Positions 50,375-59,263 are shown, numbered from the stretch's first letter. The stretch: 64,000 nucleotides of DNA from JACVRX01 sp963831385 (GCA_963831385.1 CAWHPW010000005.1:56894-120893), one strand, 5' to 3'. The notes: generated by a model from the letters alone, not told the origin. Program-made: numbers and translations.

Positions 50375-50537
50375 GGCCTTCTTCGGCTTCGTTGTGGGGA
50401 TTGACCTAGGTCGCAGTTCTCTGTCGATTGCTGCGGCCGCGGCCGATCCTCGTCGACATCACGGGCACCGGATTGTGCCACTTGATGGCGCCGTACGGTG
50501 CACATTCAGTAACTCGCCCACTGTTGGTGCGCTCGCC

Positions 50538-50975
50538 TCAGCCCGCTACCGGCGCAGATCCTGGGTCGGTCGAGGCGGCGACGGTGGGGTCGCGCCACAC
50601 GACGGCGGTGCCGTCGAGCACCACTACACCGTCCTGGTTGACGATGCTCGTGGCCAGGGTCACGATCGGCTTGTCGTCGCGAATATTGGTCACTTCCGCG
50701 TGTGCGGTGATGACGTCGCCCGGCCGCACCGGTGCCCGGAAGCTCCACTCGACGCGGAGGAACACGCTGCCCGGCCCCGGCAGGTCTTCGGCAACCAGAG
50801 CGTTGAGTAGGCCACTGGTGACCCCTCCCTGCACGACGATTCCGCCGAAGCGGCTGCGGGCTGCGAGTTCGGCGTCGTAGTGCAGAGGGTTCCGGTCACC
50901 GGTGATCTCGGTGAAGAGCTCGATGTCGTTCGTCCGCACCAGGCGGGTGCGGGTCGCACTGTCACCTATACGCAT
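50538..50975 (-). CDS. MaoC-family (R)-hydratase-like protein
   Basis: A 145-aa hotdog-fold protein: TNDIELFTEITGDRNPLHYDAELAARSRFGGIVVQGGVTSGLLNALVAEDLPGPGSVFLRVEWSFRAPVRPGDVITAHAEV. The hydratase-2 motif is DxNPLHYD with the later FGGIVVQGG. It hydrates enoyl-CoA or an analogue. It stands alone, with no fatty-acid genes next to it. Confidence 0.92.
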   Translation of the reverse strand: MRIGDSATRTRLVRTNDIELFTEITGDRNPLHYDAELAARSRFGGIVVQGGVTSGLLNALVAEDLPGPGSVFLRVEWSFRAPVRPGDVITAHAEVTNIRDDKPIVTLATSIVNQDGVVVLDGTAVVWRDPTVAASTDPGSAPVAG

Positions 50976-51053
50976 GTCGGCAACCCTACGAACGCCGCAG
51001 CGATGGAACTGGCGTTCTCCGCTGAGTTGCGGCCCCGATCGCCCACGCCCCTG

Positions 51054-51923
51054 TCAGTGCGCCGGCCGTGGTTTGTAGCCGAGGACGGCATAGTCCTGAG
51101 CTCCGAAGAGCGCATCCACCACCAGCCGCTCGACGTGCTGGCAGGGGCCGGAGTCTGCCGGCTCGAAGGCAGACCGGTTGGGGTTGAGCGGACGCACTTC
51201 GACCTCGTCGAAGCCGGAAGCCGACACCAGGTATTCGGTGAGATCGGGCGGCAGCGGCGAGCGGTGTGTCGGGTCGTTGTAGAAGTCGCACGCCGCCATT
51301 CGGAGATTGCTCGGATTCGGCGTCTCCAGCAAGACGCAGCCTCCGGGACGCACAGCATGCCGGGCCGCGGCTAGCAGCGCGAGCAGCGTTTCCACGTCGA
51401 GGTGCTCGATGAGGTGGAACGCGGTGACCATGTCGACCGAGCCCGCTGGCAGCCCAAGCAGGTGTGTGGCAGCGTCACCGTGGACAACGTCGAGACCACG
51501 CGCCCGAGCGGCGTCGACGAATTCGCGGTTGGCGTCGACCCCCGAGGCGGGCACACCGGATTCCCGTAGCAGCGCCAGCCACTCACCGCGCCCAGAGCCG
51601 ACGTCCACGACCCCGGCGCCCGTCGCGGCAAATCCGGCTGCCGGTCCGACGACCCGGCGTACGTCAGGCAGATACCCGATGAGCTTCGCGGTGACATCGA
51701 CCGTCGACCCACGGAAGCGGTCGATGAAGTCGGGGTAGAGGGCAGCGAAGCGTGGTCCGCTGCCGTCGACCTTGGCGCGCAGCTCGCGAATGTCCGACGC
51801 GAGCCCGGCCGCCTGTTGTGAGACCTCCGCGAGCTCACGAGCGAGATCCCGGACGTGCGCCTCGAGCGCCTCGACGCGCTCGGCATTCGACGGTCCTCGC
51901 GAGCCGGACACCGACGAGGTCAT
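51054..51923 (-). CDS. Class I SAM-dependent methyltransferase
   Basis: A 289-aa protein with an N-terminal coiled coil (ERVEALEAHVRDLARELAEVSQQAAGLASDIRELRAKV) and the methyltransferase motif I GVVDVGSGRGEWLALL. Later motifs are VVHGDAATHLLG, VDMVTAFHLIEHLD and PGGCVLLETPNP. A coiled coil joined to this domain is seen in polysaccharide-modifying methyltransferases. It overlaps the acyltransferase gene (ATGA), so it probably acts on the same glycan. Confidence 0.9.
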   Translation of the reverse strand: MTSSVSGSRGPSNAERVEALEAHVRDLARELAEVSQQAAGLASDIRELRAKVDGSGPRFAALYPDFIDRFRGSTVDVTAKLIGYLPDVRRVVGPAAGFAATGAGVVDVGSGRGEWLALLRESGVPASGVDANREFVDAARARGLDVVHGDAATHLLGLPAGSVDMVTAFHLIEHLDVETLLALLAAARHAVRPGGCVLLETPNPSNLRMAACDFYNDPTHRSPLPPDLTEYLVSASGFDEVEVRPLNPNRSAFEPADSGPCQHVERLVVDALFGAQDYAVLGYKPRPAH

Positions 51924-52474
51924 CCGGCCGTCACCGCTCCGGCCGCACCGGCGTCCGGGTCCACCTTCCCCTTGGCGTCACCGGGCCTGGGGATTGTCCG
52001 TAGCACGCGAGCAGGATTGCCGGCGACCACTGTGTAAGGTTCGACGTCGCGCAGCACGAGTGAACCGACACCGACCACCGCGTGTGCCCCGATGCGGCAG
52101 GGCGCGACGACGATCGCATTGCTGGACACCCAGACACCCTCCTCGATGACCACATCGCGCCCCGACTTCGGCACGGCGACCTGGCGCTCGGCGCCGAACG
52201 TGGTCCAATCGTGCGTGCCGGTGAGGACCGAGACATTGTGGCCGAAGAAGGCGTAGTCGCCGACGGTGATCTCACCCGAGGAGAGATTGAACAGCGCATT
52301 GTTGACCACGGCAGTCGGGGCAATGTGCAGCCGGGCCGGATCTCCGTACACGAGCGGCCGGAACAGCGACGGATCCTCGGTATCCCGGGCTCCGGTCGGC
52401 CGCTCCGACCTGCCGCCGCGGAGGGCGACCGCCAACCTCTCGGCGCCCTGCGCCATTCGCTCACGCACTGACAT
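51920..52474 (-). CDS. Left-handed beta-helix acyltransferase (hexapeptide repeats)
   Basis: A 184-aa protein with repeating hexapeptides (IAPTAVVNNALFNLSSGEITVGDYAFFGHNVSVLTGTHDW, VVIEEGVWVSSNAIVVAPCRIGAHAVVGVGSLVL) and the catalytic-type histidine in GTHDW. It would acetylate a sugar. ATG 52474 lies inside the end of the glycosyltransferase gene, so the genes are tightly coupled. It fits a small exopolysaccharide or capsule modification set. Confidence 0.9.
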   Translation of the reverse strand: MSVRERMAQGAERLAVALRGGRSERPTGARDTEDPSLFRPLVYGDPARLHIAPTAVVNNALFNLSSGEITVGDYAFFGHNVSVLTGTHDWTTFGAERQVAVPKSGRDVVIEEGVWVSSNAIVVAPCRIGAHAVVGVGSLVLRDVEPYTVVAGNPARVLRTIPRPGDAKGKVDPDAGAAGAVTAG

Positions 52475-53762
52475 CAGCGTCCCCTTCACCCGCTGTTGAA
52501 GGGACCACCCTGCTCGGTTCGGTCCGTGCTGTCCATGACCCGTCGGCACGGTGGAACGCAAGTGTCCGGGCGTAGACCTGAGCGTGCATAGCGGCGATGG
52601 CTTCCCAGCTGTGGGTCGCCGCCCGGGCCCGACCCGTCACCGTCAGCCGGTGAGCAAGAGCTCGATCGCTGAGCACGCGGGCGAGGGCGTCGGTCAGGGC
52701 CGTCGTATCGCGCGATGGCACCCAGAGCACACCGTCGATCTCGCTCGGCCCATTGACCGTGACCTGGGGAGCCGTGGCAACGGCTGGTAGACCGGCCGCC
52801 AGCGCGGCGAGCAGCGAGCTGGACTTGCGGGTGACACCGGCGTTGAGGGGGAAAGCCGCCACGTCGGCGGCCTGCAGCAGGCGCGAGATGTCGGCGTCCG
52901 GCAGGTAGCCGGTGAAGTGGACTCGATCCTGCACACCGTGCGCTGCGGCGACCTGCCGCAGCTGCTGGCGCAGTTCGAGCGCCGCGGCGCTGGGCACGGA
53001 GTGGCTTTCCGTGCCACCGATCAGCACCAATTGGATTCCGGGGTCCTGTGCCCGTAGGGCGGCCACGGCGGCGATGAGTCCGTCGAGTGCCTTCTCTGGA
53101 TGGAGAAAGCCAAAGAACACGACAAGTGATGAATCGGGCGCAGCGCCGAGTTGGCGGCGCACATCGACTCGGGCTCGAGTCCGATGGCCGGTCGTGATTT
53201 CCACGTTGAGGCCGATCGGCACCTCGACCACGGCGGGCGCCCGGTGCCGGATGCGAGCCCGCAGCGCGGCCAGCTGCTCAGGCGACGAGACCAGTAGGCA
53301 ATCGGCTCGGTGAGCCAAGAGCAACGTCTCGCGGTCGGCGTACCCGCGGCGTTCTGCCGCCGACCACAGCGCGGAGCGAACCCCGCCGCCGTGGCCATGC
53401 CCGGACCACACGCCGTACTCGTGCAAGGTGACGATGAGCGGGATGCGCTTCGGCAGAAGGATCGGTAGCAGCCCGACCGCACGGGAGAAACCGAAGACCG
53501 ACGGCGCGAATTGCACGTGCACCAGGTCGAGGTCGAGGCGCCGGATGGCCCGGGCGGCCGCAACGACACCGCGGACGTCCCACCTCGCAGTGACGCCGAC
53601 AGCACCGACCCCCGCGGCCCGGGCCAACTCGAACGTTGTGACGATCAACGGATTCACGCCGGTACGGCTCAGGTGGGCAGCCAGCCGGCGCGTGTAGTCG
53701 GCTACCCCGTCCCGCGCCGGGTCGAGGTAACCGCAGACCAGTCCGACCCGTGTCCCGCTCAT
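52461..53762 (-). CDS. GT4-family glycosyltransferase
   Basis: A 433-aa GT-B glycosyltransferase: RVGLVCGYLDPARDGVADYTRRLAAHLS, DLVHVQFAPSVFGFSRA, SLVVFFGFLHPEKALDGLIAAVAAL (donor site), VHFTGYLPDADISRLLQAADVAAFPLNAGVTRKSSSLLAALAAGLPAVAT (GT4 E-x7-E-like region). It builds a surface glycan. Its start overlaps the upstream Lrp gene by four bases, and its 3' end overlaps the acyltransferase gene. Confidence 0.93.
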   Translation of the reverse strand: MSGTRVGLVCGYLDPARDGVADYTRRLAAHLSRTGVNPLIVTTFELARAAGVGAVGVTARWDVRGVVAAARAIRRLDLDLVHVQFAPSVFGFSRAVGLLPILLPKRIPLIVTLHEYGVWSGHGHGGGVRSALWSAAERRGYADRETLLLAHRADCLLVSSPEQLAALRARIRHRAPAVVEVPIGLNVEITTGHRTRARVDVRRQLGAAPDSSLVVFFGFLHPEKALDGLIAAVAALRAQDPGIQLVLIGGTESHSVPSAAALELRQQLRQVAAAHGVQDRVHFTGYLPDADISRLLQAADVAAFPLNAGVTRKSSSLLAALAAGLPAVATAPQVTVNGPSEIDGVLWVPSRDTTALTDALARVLSDRALAHRLTVTGRARAATHSWEAIAAMHAQVYARTLAFHRADGSWTARTEPSRVVPSTAGEGDADVSA

Positions 53763-54259
53763 GCCGGTGCGCTAGGTCTGGCCGGGCGAGGGGGAACGGG
53801 GGTGGAGACGATGAACGAGCTCGTGGTCTGGCCGTGAATGAGGAAGCGGTCGAGGATGTCCTCGAGGGCTTCGATGGCCGGTACGTGCAACTTCAGCAGG
53901 AAGCAGTCTTCACCGGAGATGCGGTGGCATTCGCTGACCTCGGGAGTGCGCGCGGCCAGGGCGGCGATCTTGGGTAGCTGCCCGGGCCCCGGCCGGATGC
54001 GGACCCAGGCGGCGACCGGTAGGCCGATCGCAGCGGGGTCGACGTCGAGGCGGTAGCCGCGGATGACCCCGACCTCCTCGAGACGGTTGACTCGCTCGCG
54101 GACGGCTGGCGCGGACATGCCGACCCGCCGGGCTAGCTCAGCTGCGCTGAGCCTGGGGTCCTCGGTCAGCGCGGTGAGGATGCAGTGATTCACCTCGTCC
54201 AGCAGCGACCTTTCGCTGTGGAGGTCCTGGGACACTCTTGCCGCTCGACGTGCAACCAC
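53759..54259 (-). CDS. Lrp/AsnC-family transcriptional regulator
   Basis: A 166-aa regulator: HTH ILTALTEDPRLSAAELARRVGMSAPAVRERVNRLEEVGVIRGYRLDVDPAAIG, then a RAM/ACT-like ligand domain (AAWVRIRPGPGQLPKIAAL, RISGEDCFLLKLHVPAIEALEDILDRFLIHGQTTSS). GTG 54259 or GTG 54235 may be the start. It is divergent from an EamA exporter, the classic arrangement for amino-acid-responsive export. It is also fused by overlap to the glycan operon. Confidence 0.93.
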   Translation of the reverse strand: MVARRAARVSQDLHSERSLLDEVNHCILTALTEDPRLSAAELARRVGMSAPAVRERVNRLEEVGVIRGYRLDVDPAAIGLPVAAWVRIRPGPGQLPKIAALAARTPEVSECHRISGEDCFLLKLHVPAIEALEDILDRFLIHGQTTSSFIVSTPVPPRPARPSAPA

Positions 54260-54321
54260 AATGGCGCCTCAGCCTTCGTTTCCTACTGGCTCTTGACCTC
54301 ATAGGCTTCGATCATAGAACC

Positions 54322-55281
54322 ATGGCAACAGCGGCTCCGGTGTCAACGCCCGCGGTACCGCCGAACGGCTCGGCTGAGCGGTTGCCGCCGCATGCCTACT
54401 TTCTGCTGAGCGCGGTATTCCACTACCTCGGCCCGGCGTTCGCCGTGCTTCTGTTCGTTCGTGTCGATGTCCTTGGCGTGGCGTGGCTGCGCATTGCGTC
54501 AGCCGCGGTGATCTTCGCCGTGTGGCGCCAGCCATGGCGAACCTGGAGTCAGTTGGACCGCCGCACGAAACAGCTCCTGCTCGCATGGGGAACGGTCCTG
54601 GCCGTGATGAACTGCTGCTTTTACCTGGCCATAGCGCGTCTCCCACTGGGCACGGTCGCCGCGATCGAGTTTCTGCCGGTCATCGTGCTTGCTGCTGTCG
54701 CGGCACGCACCGGGCGCAATGTCATTGCGCTCGTACTCGCCGTCACCGGTGTGTACCTGCTGCTCGACGTCCGCCTGGTCGTCGATCCGGTGGGCGTCGT
54801 CTTCGCGGCCGCCAACGCCGTGCTGTTCGCGCTGTACATCGTCTTGGGACACCGGGTCGCGAATAGCGATCAGGTCAAGGGCATCGACGGACTTGCGCTG
54901 GCCATGCTGATCGCTGCTGCCGTGGCCCTGCCGATTGGTGCCAGCGATGCCGCGCCAGCGTTCGTCGACGCCGTCGCGCTGGCCGCCGGGATCGGCGTCG
55001 GATTGTCCTCCTCGGTCATCCCCTATGTCTGCGACCAGCTCGCGATGGCTCGACTGGCCCGCGCCACCTACTCATTGTTGGTATCGCTCCTGCCAGCTAC
55101 CGCCACTGTCATCGGCGTCATCGTGCTGACCCAGATCCCGGAAGCGGTCGAAATCCTCGGGGTGGCCCTCGTTGTCACCGGTGTCGCCGTCCACCAACAG
55201 CGCCGATCCATCCGTGACCCTTCGACCCCGGCGCCCGCCGCACGTTCCGTAGGCCGGAGTCGTAGCACCAGTTCGACCTGA
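54322..55281 (+). CDS. EamA/DMT-family transporter (RhtA-like)
   Basis: A 319-aa membrane protein with about ten helices: HAYFLLSAVFHYLGPAFAVLLFVRVDVLGVAWLRIASAAVIFAVW, MNCCFYLAIARLPLGTVAAIEFLPVIVLAAVA, a second EamA repeat ending SLLPATATVIGVIVLTQIPEAVEILGVALVVTGVAVHQ. It is homologous to RhtA-type amino-acid and metabolite exporters. ATG 54322; a TTGACC hexamer at 54294-54299 may be the -35. Control by the divergent Lrp regulator is likely. Confidence 0.92.
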   Translation: MATAAPVSTPAVPPNGSAERLPPHAYFLLSAVFHYLGPAFAVLLFVRVDVLGVAWLRIASAAVIFAVWRQPWRTWSQLDRRTKQLLLAWGTVLAVMNCCFYLAIARLPLGTVAAIEFLPVIVLAAVAARTGRNVIALVLAVTGVYLLLDVRLVVDPVGVVFAAANAVLFALYIVLGHRVANSDQVKGIDGLALAMLIAAAVALPIGASDAAPAFVDAVALAAGIGVGLSSSVIPYVCDQLAMARLARATYSLLVSLLPATATVIGVIVLTQIPEAVEILGVALVVTGVAVHQQRRSIRDPSTPAPAARSVGRSRSTSST

Positions 55282-55293
55282 AAGGACGAACGT

Positions 55294-55695
55294 ATGACAA
55301 GCCGTGTCGTCTCCGTCCCGATCGACTGCACAGATGCTGAACTGCTCGCCGGGTTCTGGGCTGCAGTGCTTGGCTGGCGGATCACCAAACGCGGCTGGCA
55401 GAACACCGAACATGGCAGAGATGGAGTCACCATCGCGGCCGAAGGCGGTGGACCGTTCGAGATCGACTTCCGCTGGGTACCGGACGGGCCGAAACGGTCG
55501 AAGAACCGGCTCCACCTGGACATCAACCCCACCGACCGGGACCAGGAGAGCGAGCTGAAACGGCTACTTGCACTGGGCGCGAGTCCCGTCGATATCGGCC
55601 AAGGTCATGTCAGTTGGCACGTCCTCGCCGATCCAGAAGGCAACGAATTCTGCCTGTGCCACGACCAGGTCGAGTCTCCGACAGACAGGGCGTAG
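55294..55695 (+). CDS. VOC-family glyoxalase-like protein
   Basis: A 133-aa protein: RVVSVPIDCTDAELLAGFWAAVLGWRITKRG, GPFEIDFRWVPDGPKRSKNRLHLDINP, VSWHVLADPEGNEFCLC, the glyoxalase_6 (PF18029-like) pattern. ATG 55294 lies twelve bases after the exporter stop, so it is probably in the same transcript. Activity unknown. Confidence 0.92.
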   Translation: MTSRVVSVPIDCTDAELLAGFWAAVLGWRITKRGWQNTEHGRDGVTIAAEGGGPFEIDFRWVPDGPKRSKNRLHLDINPTDRDQESELKRLLALGASPVDIGQGHVSWHVLADPEGNEFCLCHDQVESPTDRA

Positions 55696-55853
55696 TTCTC
55701 GCCGTCAACTTCGGACTCCACGCTTCCGTACAGGACGTGGACCAACTCGTCGCCCGGATGACCAAGCACAGCCGAGCCGGACTGGCCACGAAATCGTCGG
55801 AGAGGTGCGCAGGTAGGGTTTGCGCCGACTTGCCCCTTGGGAGGCCACCACGC

Positions 55854-56334
55854 ATGGGAACACGCTCGATTGCCGCGGTGATCGTTGCACTGACTCTCGC
55901 CGCGTGTGGCGGTGGCGCTGCCGCGACCACCGAGGCAGATGATCGCGGAGAGTGACCGGTACGCCAAAATCGTCGCCAGCCATGACGGCGCATGGCGCGA
56001 GAGCGTTGCGGATGCCGACTTCACCTGTGCCGACTCCGACGAGGTAGACACCTGTGCGGCGGCCTACCAGATAGGCAGCGAGGCGGCCACGGCGCTCAGC
56101 TCCGCCCTGTCAGCAGCGCAGGAGGGAGGCGAGGTCCCGGCCGAAATCGCCACACTCGTCGCCGACACAGAGGCAGCGGCTGCGGACTACAGCGCCGCGT
56201 ACGAGGCGTGGGAAGCGACCGCGTGCGCCAACCCACTCAACTCGCACTGCGGCGCTGACGAGGCATTCGCGATGTTCGAGGCACAGGGCAACCTCACCCG
56301 ACAACTCGACGCGTGGAAACCGTCCACCGGCTGA
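55854..56334 (+). pseudogene. Small secreted lipoprotein, frameshifted
   Basis: ATG 55854 gives MGTRSIAAVIVALTLAACGGG, a lipoprotein signal with lipobox LAAC, then TTEADDRGE and stop at 55953-55955. The next frame continues ESDRYAKIVASHDGAWRESVADADFTCADSDEVDTCAAAYQIGSEAATALSSALS to a stop at 56332-56334. It contains four cysteines (C-AD and D-TCA, TACANPLNSHC) that could form disulfides. One base missing near 55935 would join them into a 160-aa exported protein. Function unknown. Confidence 0.7.
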
Positions 56335-56495
56335 CCCCAGCGCACGACTCCACCGGTGCCGAGATGGATGTCGTGACGCCACGCCCGAGGAAATGCGAGA
56401 CTGCCCCCGCGGTTCGACGGGGGTGACCGCGCAGCCCCGCACCGGTTCGTGCCCCTGGTTCCGGTCATGTCTTGGACTCGAGGACGGTGTTGGCG

Positions 56496-57638
56496 ATGAC
56501 CACGACCACTGAGCCGGGAAGCGCACGAGAAGCACGTCTTGACGCTGGTGCTTCTGACGCCGACAGTGGAGGATTCCGCTCGTGCCGTCGACTCCCGGCG
56601 GGTACGGTACGTCAGCGAGTACGCCGAGCTGTTCGCGTCACATCCAGTCTTCAGGTCTGCTCGAGCGACGGTACGTCTACTACTGGATCAAGATCATCGG
56701 ATTGGTTCTGGCGTTCGTCGCGATCTGGGTTGTTTTCGCTTTCCTGGGCAACTCGTGGTTCCAGCTCGTGCTCGCTGCTGTGTTGGCGATCGTGCTGGCC
56801 CAATTCGGTTTCCTCGGGCACGACGCCGCACATCAGCAGATCTTCGCCTCTCACCGCTGGAACGAGTGGACTGCGCGTGTTGTCTCTGGGCTCTTCAGCG
56901 GGCTGAGCTATCGCTGGTGGGTGATCGAAGCACAACCGTCACCACCTCAACCCGAACAAGGAGGGCGCCGACCCCGACCTCGCTCCCGGCGCATTTGCCT
57001 TCACACCATCGGCTGTACAGCGCAGAGGCGGACTCGGCCGTCGGTTGGCCCGGTGGCAGGGCTATTTCTTCTTCCCGCTTCTGCTGTTGGAAGGCCTCGC
57101 GCTGCACGTGACGAGCATCCAGACGATCATGCGCCGTGAGCCGCTGAAGCACCGATGGTCCGAGACGGCGTTCATCGTTGTTCGCCTCGGTGGATACATC
57201 ACGGTTCTGCTGGTGGTCTTGCCGCCGAGTAAGGCGGCCGCGTTCTTTGGCGTCCAGATGGGATTATTCGGCTTGCTCTTGGGAGGTGCGTTCGCCCCGA
57301 ACCACACCGGCATGCCCATCGTCCCGCACAACGAGAAGATCGACTTTCTCCGGCGTCAGGTGCTGATGTCCCGTAACATCCGCGGCGGCTGGGCGACGAA
57401 CTTCGCACTCGGGGGCCTCAACTACCAGATCGAGCATCACCTGTTTCCCAGCATGCCGCGACCCAACCTGCGCCGCGCGCAGCCCATCGTCCGCGACTTC
57501 TGCGAAAGCCACCGGGTCAGCTATACGGAGACCAGCCTGCTGAGCGCATACGGAATTGTCGTGCGCTACCTCAATCAAGTGGGGCTTGGCGCGAGTGACC
57601 CGTTCCGCTGCCCGCTGGTCGTGGAGTACCGGGCCTAG
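56496..57638 (+). pseudogene. Fatty-acid (acyl-CoA) desaturase, several frameshifts
   Basis: All parts of a 380-aa membrane di-iron desaturase are present but in different frames. ATG 56496 gives MTTTTEPGSARE; then VSEYAELFASHPVF; then SGLLERRYVYYWIKIIGLVLAFVAIWVVF with histidine box 1 FLGHDAAHQQ; then box 2 HNRHHLNPNKEGADPDL; then HVTSIQTIMRREPLKHRW and box 3 NYQIEHHLFPSM to a stop at 57636-57638. Frame changes fall near 56580, 56655 and 56935. The last segment (57045-57638) is intact. Three indels make a real pseudogene or poor consensus equally possible. Confidence 0.82.
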
Positions 57639-57717
57639 AGCGCACACGGCGCCGGGTCGAGGGCGACCTGAGCCCCGCACCGGGAAATCCGCCGGGGGTC
57701 TTGGCGGCGGCAACGTG

Positions 57718-57736
57718 GCAGGTGACCGTCACCTGC
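57718..57736. promoter_or_regulatory. Palindrome upstream of hsp20
   Basis: Perfect 9+1+9 palindrome GCAGGTGAC-C-GTCACCTGC between the desaturase end and hsp20. It may be an operator for hsp20 or a terminator of the desaturase. Its half-site CAGGTGA also appears in the repeat at 27518-27544. Confidence 0.5.
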
Positions 57737-57865
57737 GGGGTTTGGCGATGTGTTTGGTGAGGCATGGCTGGGGAGCGCGCGGAGGCCTACCCTGTCCAGT
57801 GGGAGGACGGGTCACCTGAGCTGGTGCCTGGTCCCGTGCAGACACCATGCGAGGAGGATGCACCG

Positions 57866-58354
57866 ATGTCGGTGATGAGGTTCGAGCCCTTCCGTGACCC
57901 CTTCCGGGAGCTCGACCGGCTGGTGTCCATGGCTGCGAGCGGAACACGTGCCCCGCTTGGCATGCCCATGGACGTCTACCGCGGTGAGGACGGCAGCTAC
58001 CACGTGGAGGCCGACCTGCCCGGCGTCGACCCAGACAGCGTCGAAGTGACCGTTGAACACGGCGCCTTGACAATCCGGGCCGACAGGACGCCTCACTACG
58101 GCGAGAGCGAGCAGGTCATTGCCGCCGAGCGGCCCCAAGGGTCGTTCACCAGACAGCTCGCCCTCGGCGAGGGTGTCGATTCGGAGAACCTCACCGCCGA
58201 GTACGCCGATGGCGTCCTGCACGTGACAATCCCCGCGTCACCGAAGGTACAGCCTCGCCGGGTCGAGATCACCCGTACGGCTGGCGGCCGCCACACCATC
58301 TCGGGCAGCGCTGTCAACGAGGACAACGACGCCCCCACCGGCGGCGCCGGCTGA
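57866..58354 (+). CDS. hsp20: Hsp20/alpha-crystallin small heat-shock protein
   Basis: A 162-aa small heat-shock protein. N-terminal MSVMRFEPFRDPFRELDRL is followed by the alpha-crystallin domain (GMPMDVYRGEDGSYHVEADLPGVDPDSVEVTVEHGALTIRADR, QGSFTRQLALGEGVDSENLTAEYADGVLHVTIP) and a disordered acidic tail. It forms large oligomers that hold unfolded proteins. ATG 57866 has a GAGGAGG ribosome site nine bases upstream; the frame is open earlier, but that is not needed. Confidence 0.95.
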   Translation: MSVMRFEPFRDPFRELDRLVSMAASGTRAPLGMPMDVYRGEDGSYHVEADLPGVDPDSVEVTVEHGALTIRADRTPHYGESEQVIAAERPQGSFTRQLALGEGVDSENLTAEYADGVLHVTIPASPKVQPRRVEITRTAGGRHTISGSAVNEDNDAPTGGAG

Positions 58355-58403
58355 AGGGTTGCCTTGCCCGTGAGTGCGTCGCATCGCGGCAACCGTGAGA
58401 CAC

Positions 58404-59051
58404 CTACAACGGGTAGCGCCGCCGGCCCTGGATCAGCGCGTGGTCCAGCATGGTTTCGTCGTCGTCCTCCCTGACGACTACGACGATCTTGTTCCAGACG
58501 CCTCGATAGACGACCCGCTCGCTGTACATCTGAGTTTGGAAGCGTTCCTTGTAGACGCGGGGAAGTGCATCACCGGCACCGTACATGCGCCGCGCTCCGT
58601 CGCTGCCACGGACGACGGCGAGCAGCTCCCGAGTCTCCTCGAAGTCGTCAGCGGCGGCGAACTCGGCGAGCGGCTGCTGCGGGGATCCACTGCCGAGGAA
58701 GGCGACGACGTACTTTCGGTCGCGGCCCCACTTCCTGCGCAGCGTTTCGCCAAGGCCGATGTGGACCGCACCTTCGGCGCGGGTCGTCCCTATGAACACG
58801 CGGTAGCGCGAGTAGCGCTCGCGCCCTTCCGGCCACTGATACGACTCATCCTCCCGCTCCCGCACGAGCCGCCAATCCTCGGCGAGATCCGCCCTCGGCT
58901 CGCCAGCAGGAGCTACCGCTTCGCCCGAAGTGTCATCGGCATCAACTGCCCTGATGATCGGATTTTGGAAGCCCGCCTGCGCAAGCTGAATCAAAAGCGG
59001 GCCTAGCTCCCGATCCGGAACATGCTGCAGAGTGACTGAGAAGGGACACAT
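58404..59051 (-). CDS. Hypothetical protein with its own regulated promoter
   Basis: A 215-aa acidic-basic mixed protein (MCPFSVTLQHVPDRELGPLLIQLAQAGFQNPIIRAVD, WRLVREREDESYQWPEGRERYSRYRVFIGTT, KYVVAFLGSGSPQQPLAEFAAADDFEETRELLAVVRG, VYKERFQTQMYSERVVYRGVWNKIVVVVREDDDETML). No family recognised. The minus strand is chosen over a similar-length plus-strand frame because a clear promoter and an AGGAG ribosome site precede ATG 59051. Confidence 0.6.
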   Translation of the reverse strand: MCPFSVTLQHVPDRELGPLLIQLAQAGFQNPIIRAVDADDTSGEAVAPAGEPRADLAEDWRLVREREDESYQWPEGRERYSRYRVFIGTTRAEGAVHIGLGETLRRKWGRDRKYVVAFLGSGSPQQPLAEFAAADDFEETRELLAVVRGSDGARRMYGAGDALPRVYKERFQTQMYSERVVYRGVWNKIVVVVREDDDETMLDHALIQGRRRYPL

Positions 59052-59060
59052 CCGGCACTC

Positions 59061-59109
59061 CTACGTCGGTACGGTAGATAACGTAGTACACGTAAACCTA
59101 CGTCGTCAA
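59061..59109 (-). promoter_or_regulatory. Promoter with CTACGT/ACGTAG operator repeats
   Basis: On the minus strand TTGACG (59109-59104) and TACGTT (59085-59080) are spaced by 18 bases. CTACGT at 59061-59066, ACGTAG at 59081-59086 and CTACGT at 59098-59103 form inverted repeats (spacers 14 and 11) that overlap the -10 and start region. The segment is AT-rich compared with its surroundings. A repressor site for the 58404 gene is likely. Confidence 0.6.
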
Positions 59110-59263
59110 GAAGTCTGATACACTCGAGACGCGCCAGAAGACCCCAGACGGAAGCCCGTGAGGCTCCGAACCCGCTCTTCGACTTTCATACCGGGCCTGA
59201 GTGCACCGGGAGAATTCAATCGGGTTCTCCACCCTTGAACGAAGAGAGAGTCAGGAGCACCAT

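Noticed and set aside
58374..59006. Plus-strand frame of 210 codons opposite the 58404 gene
   Set aside because: Comparable length, but there is no promoter or ribosome site; the minus-strand gene has both. Some doubt remains.
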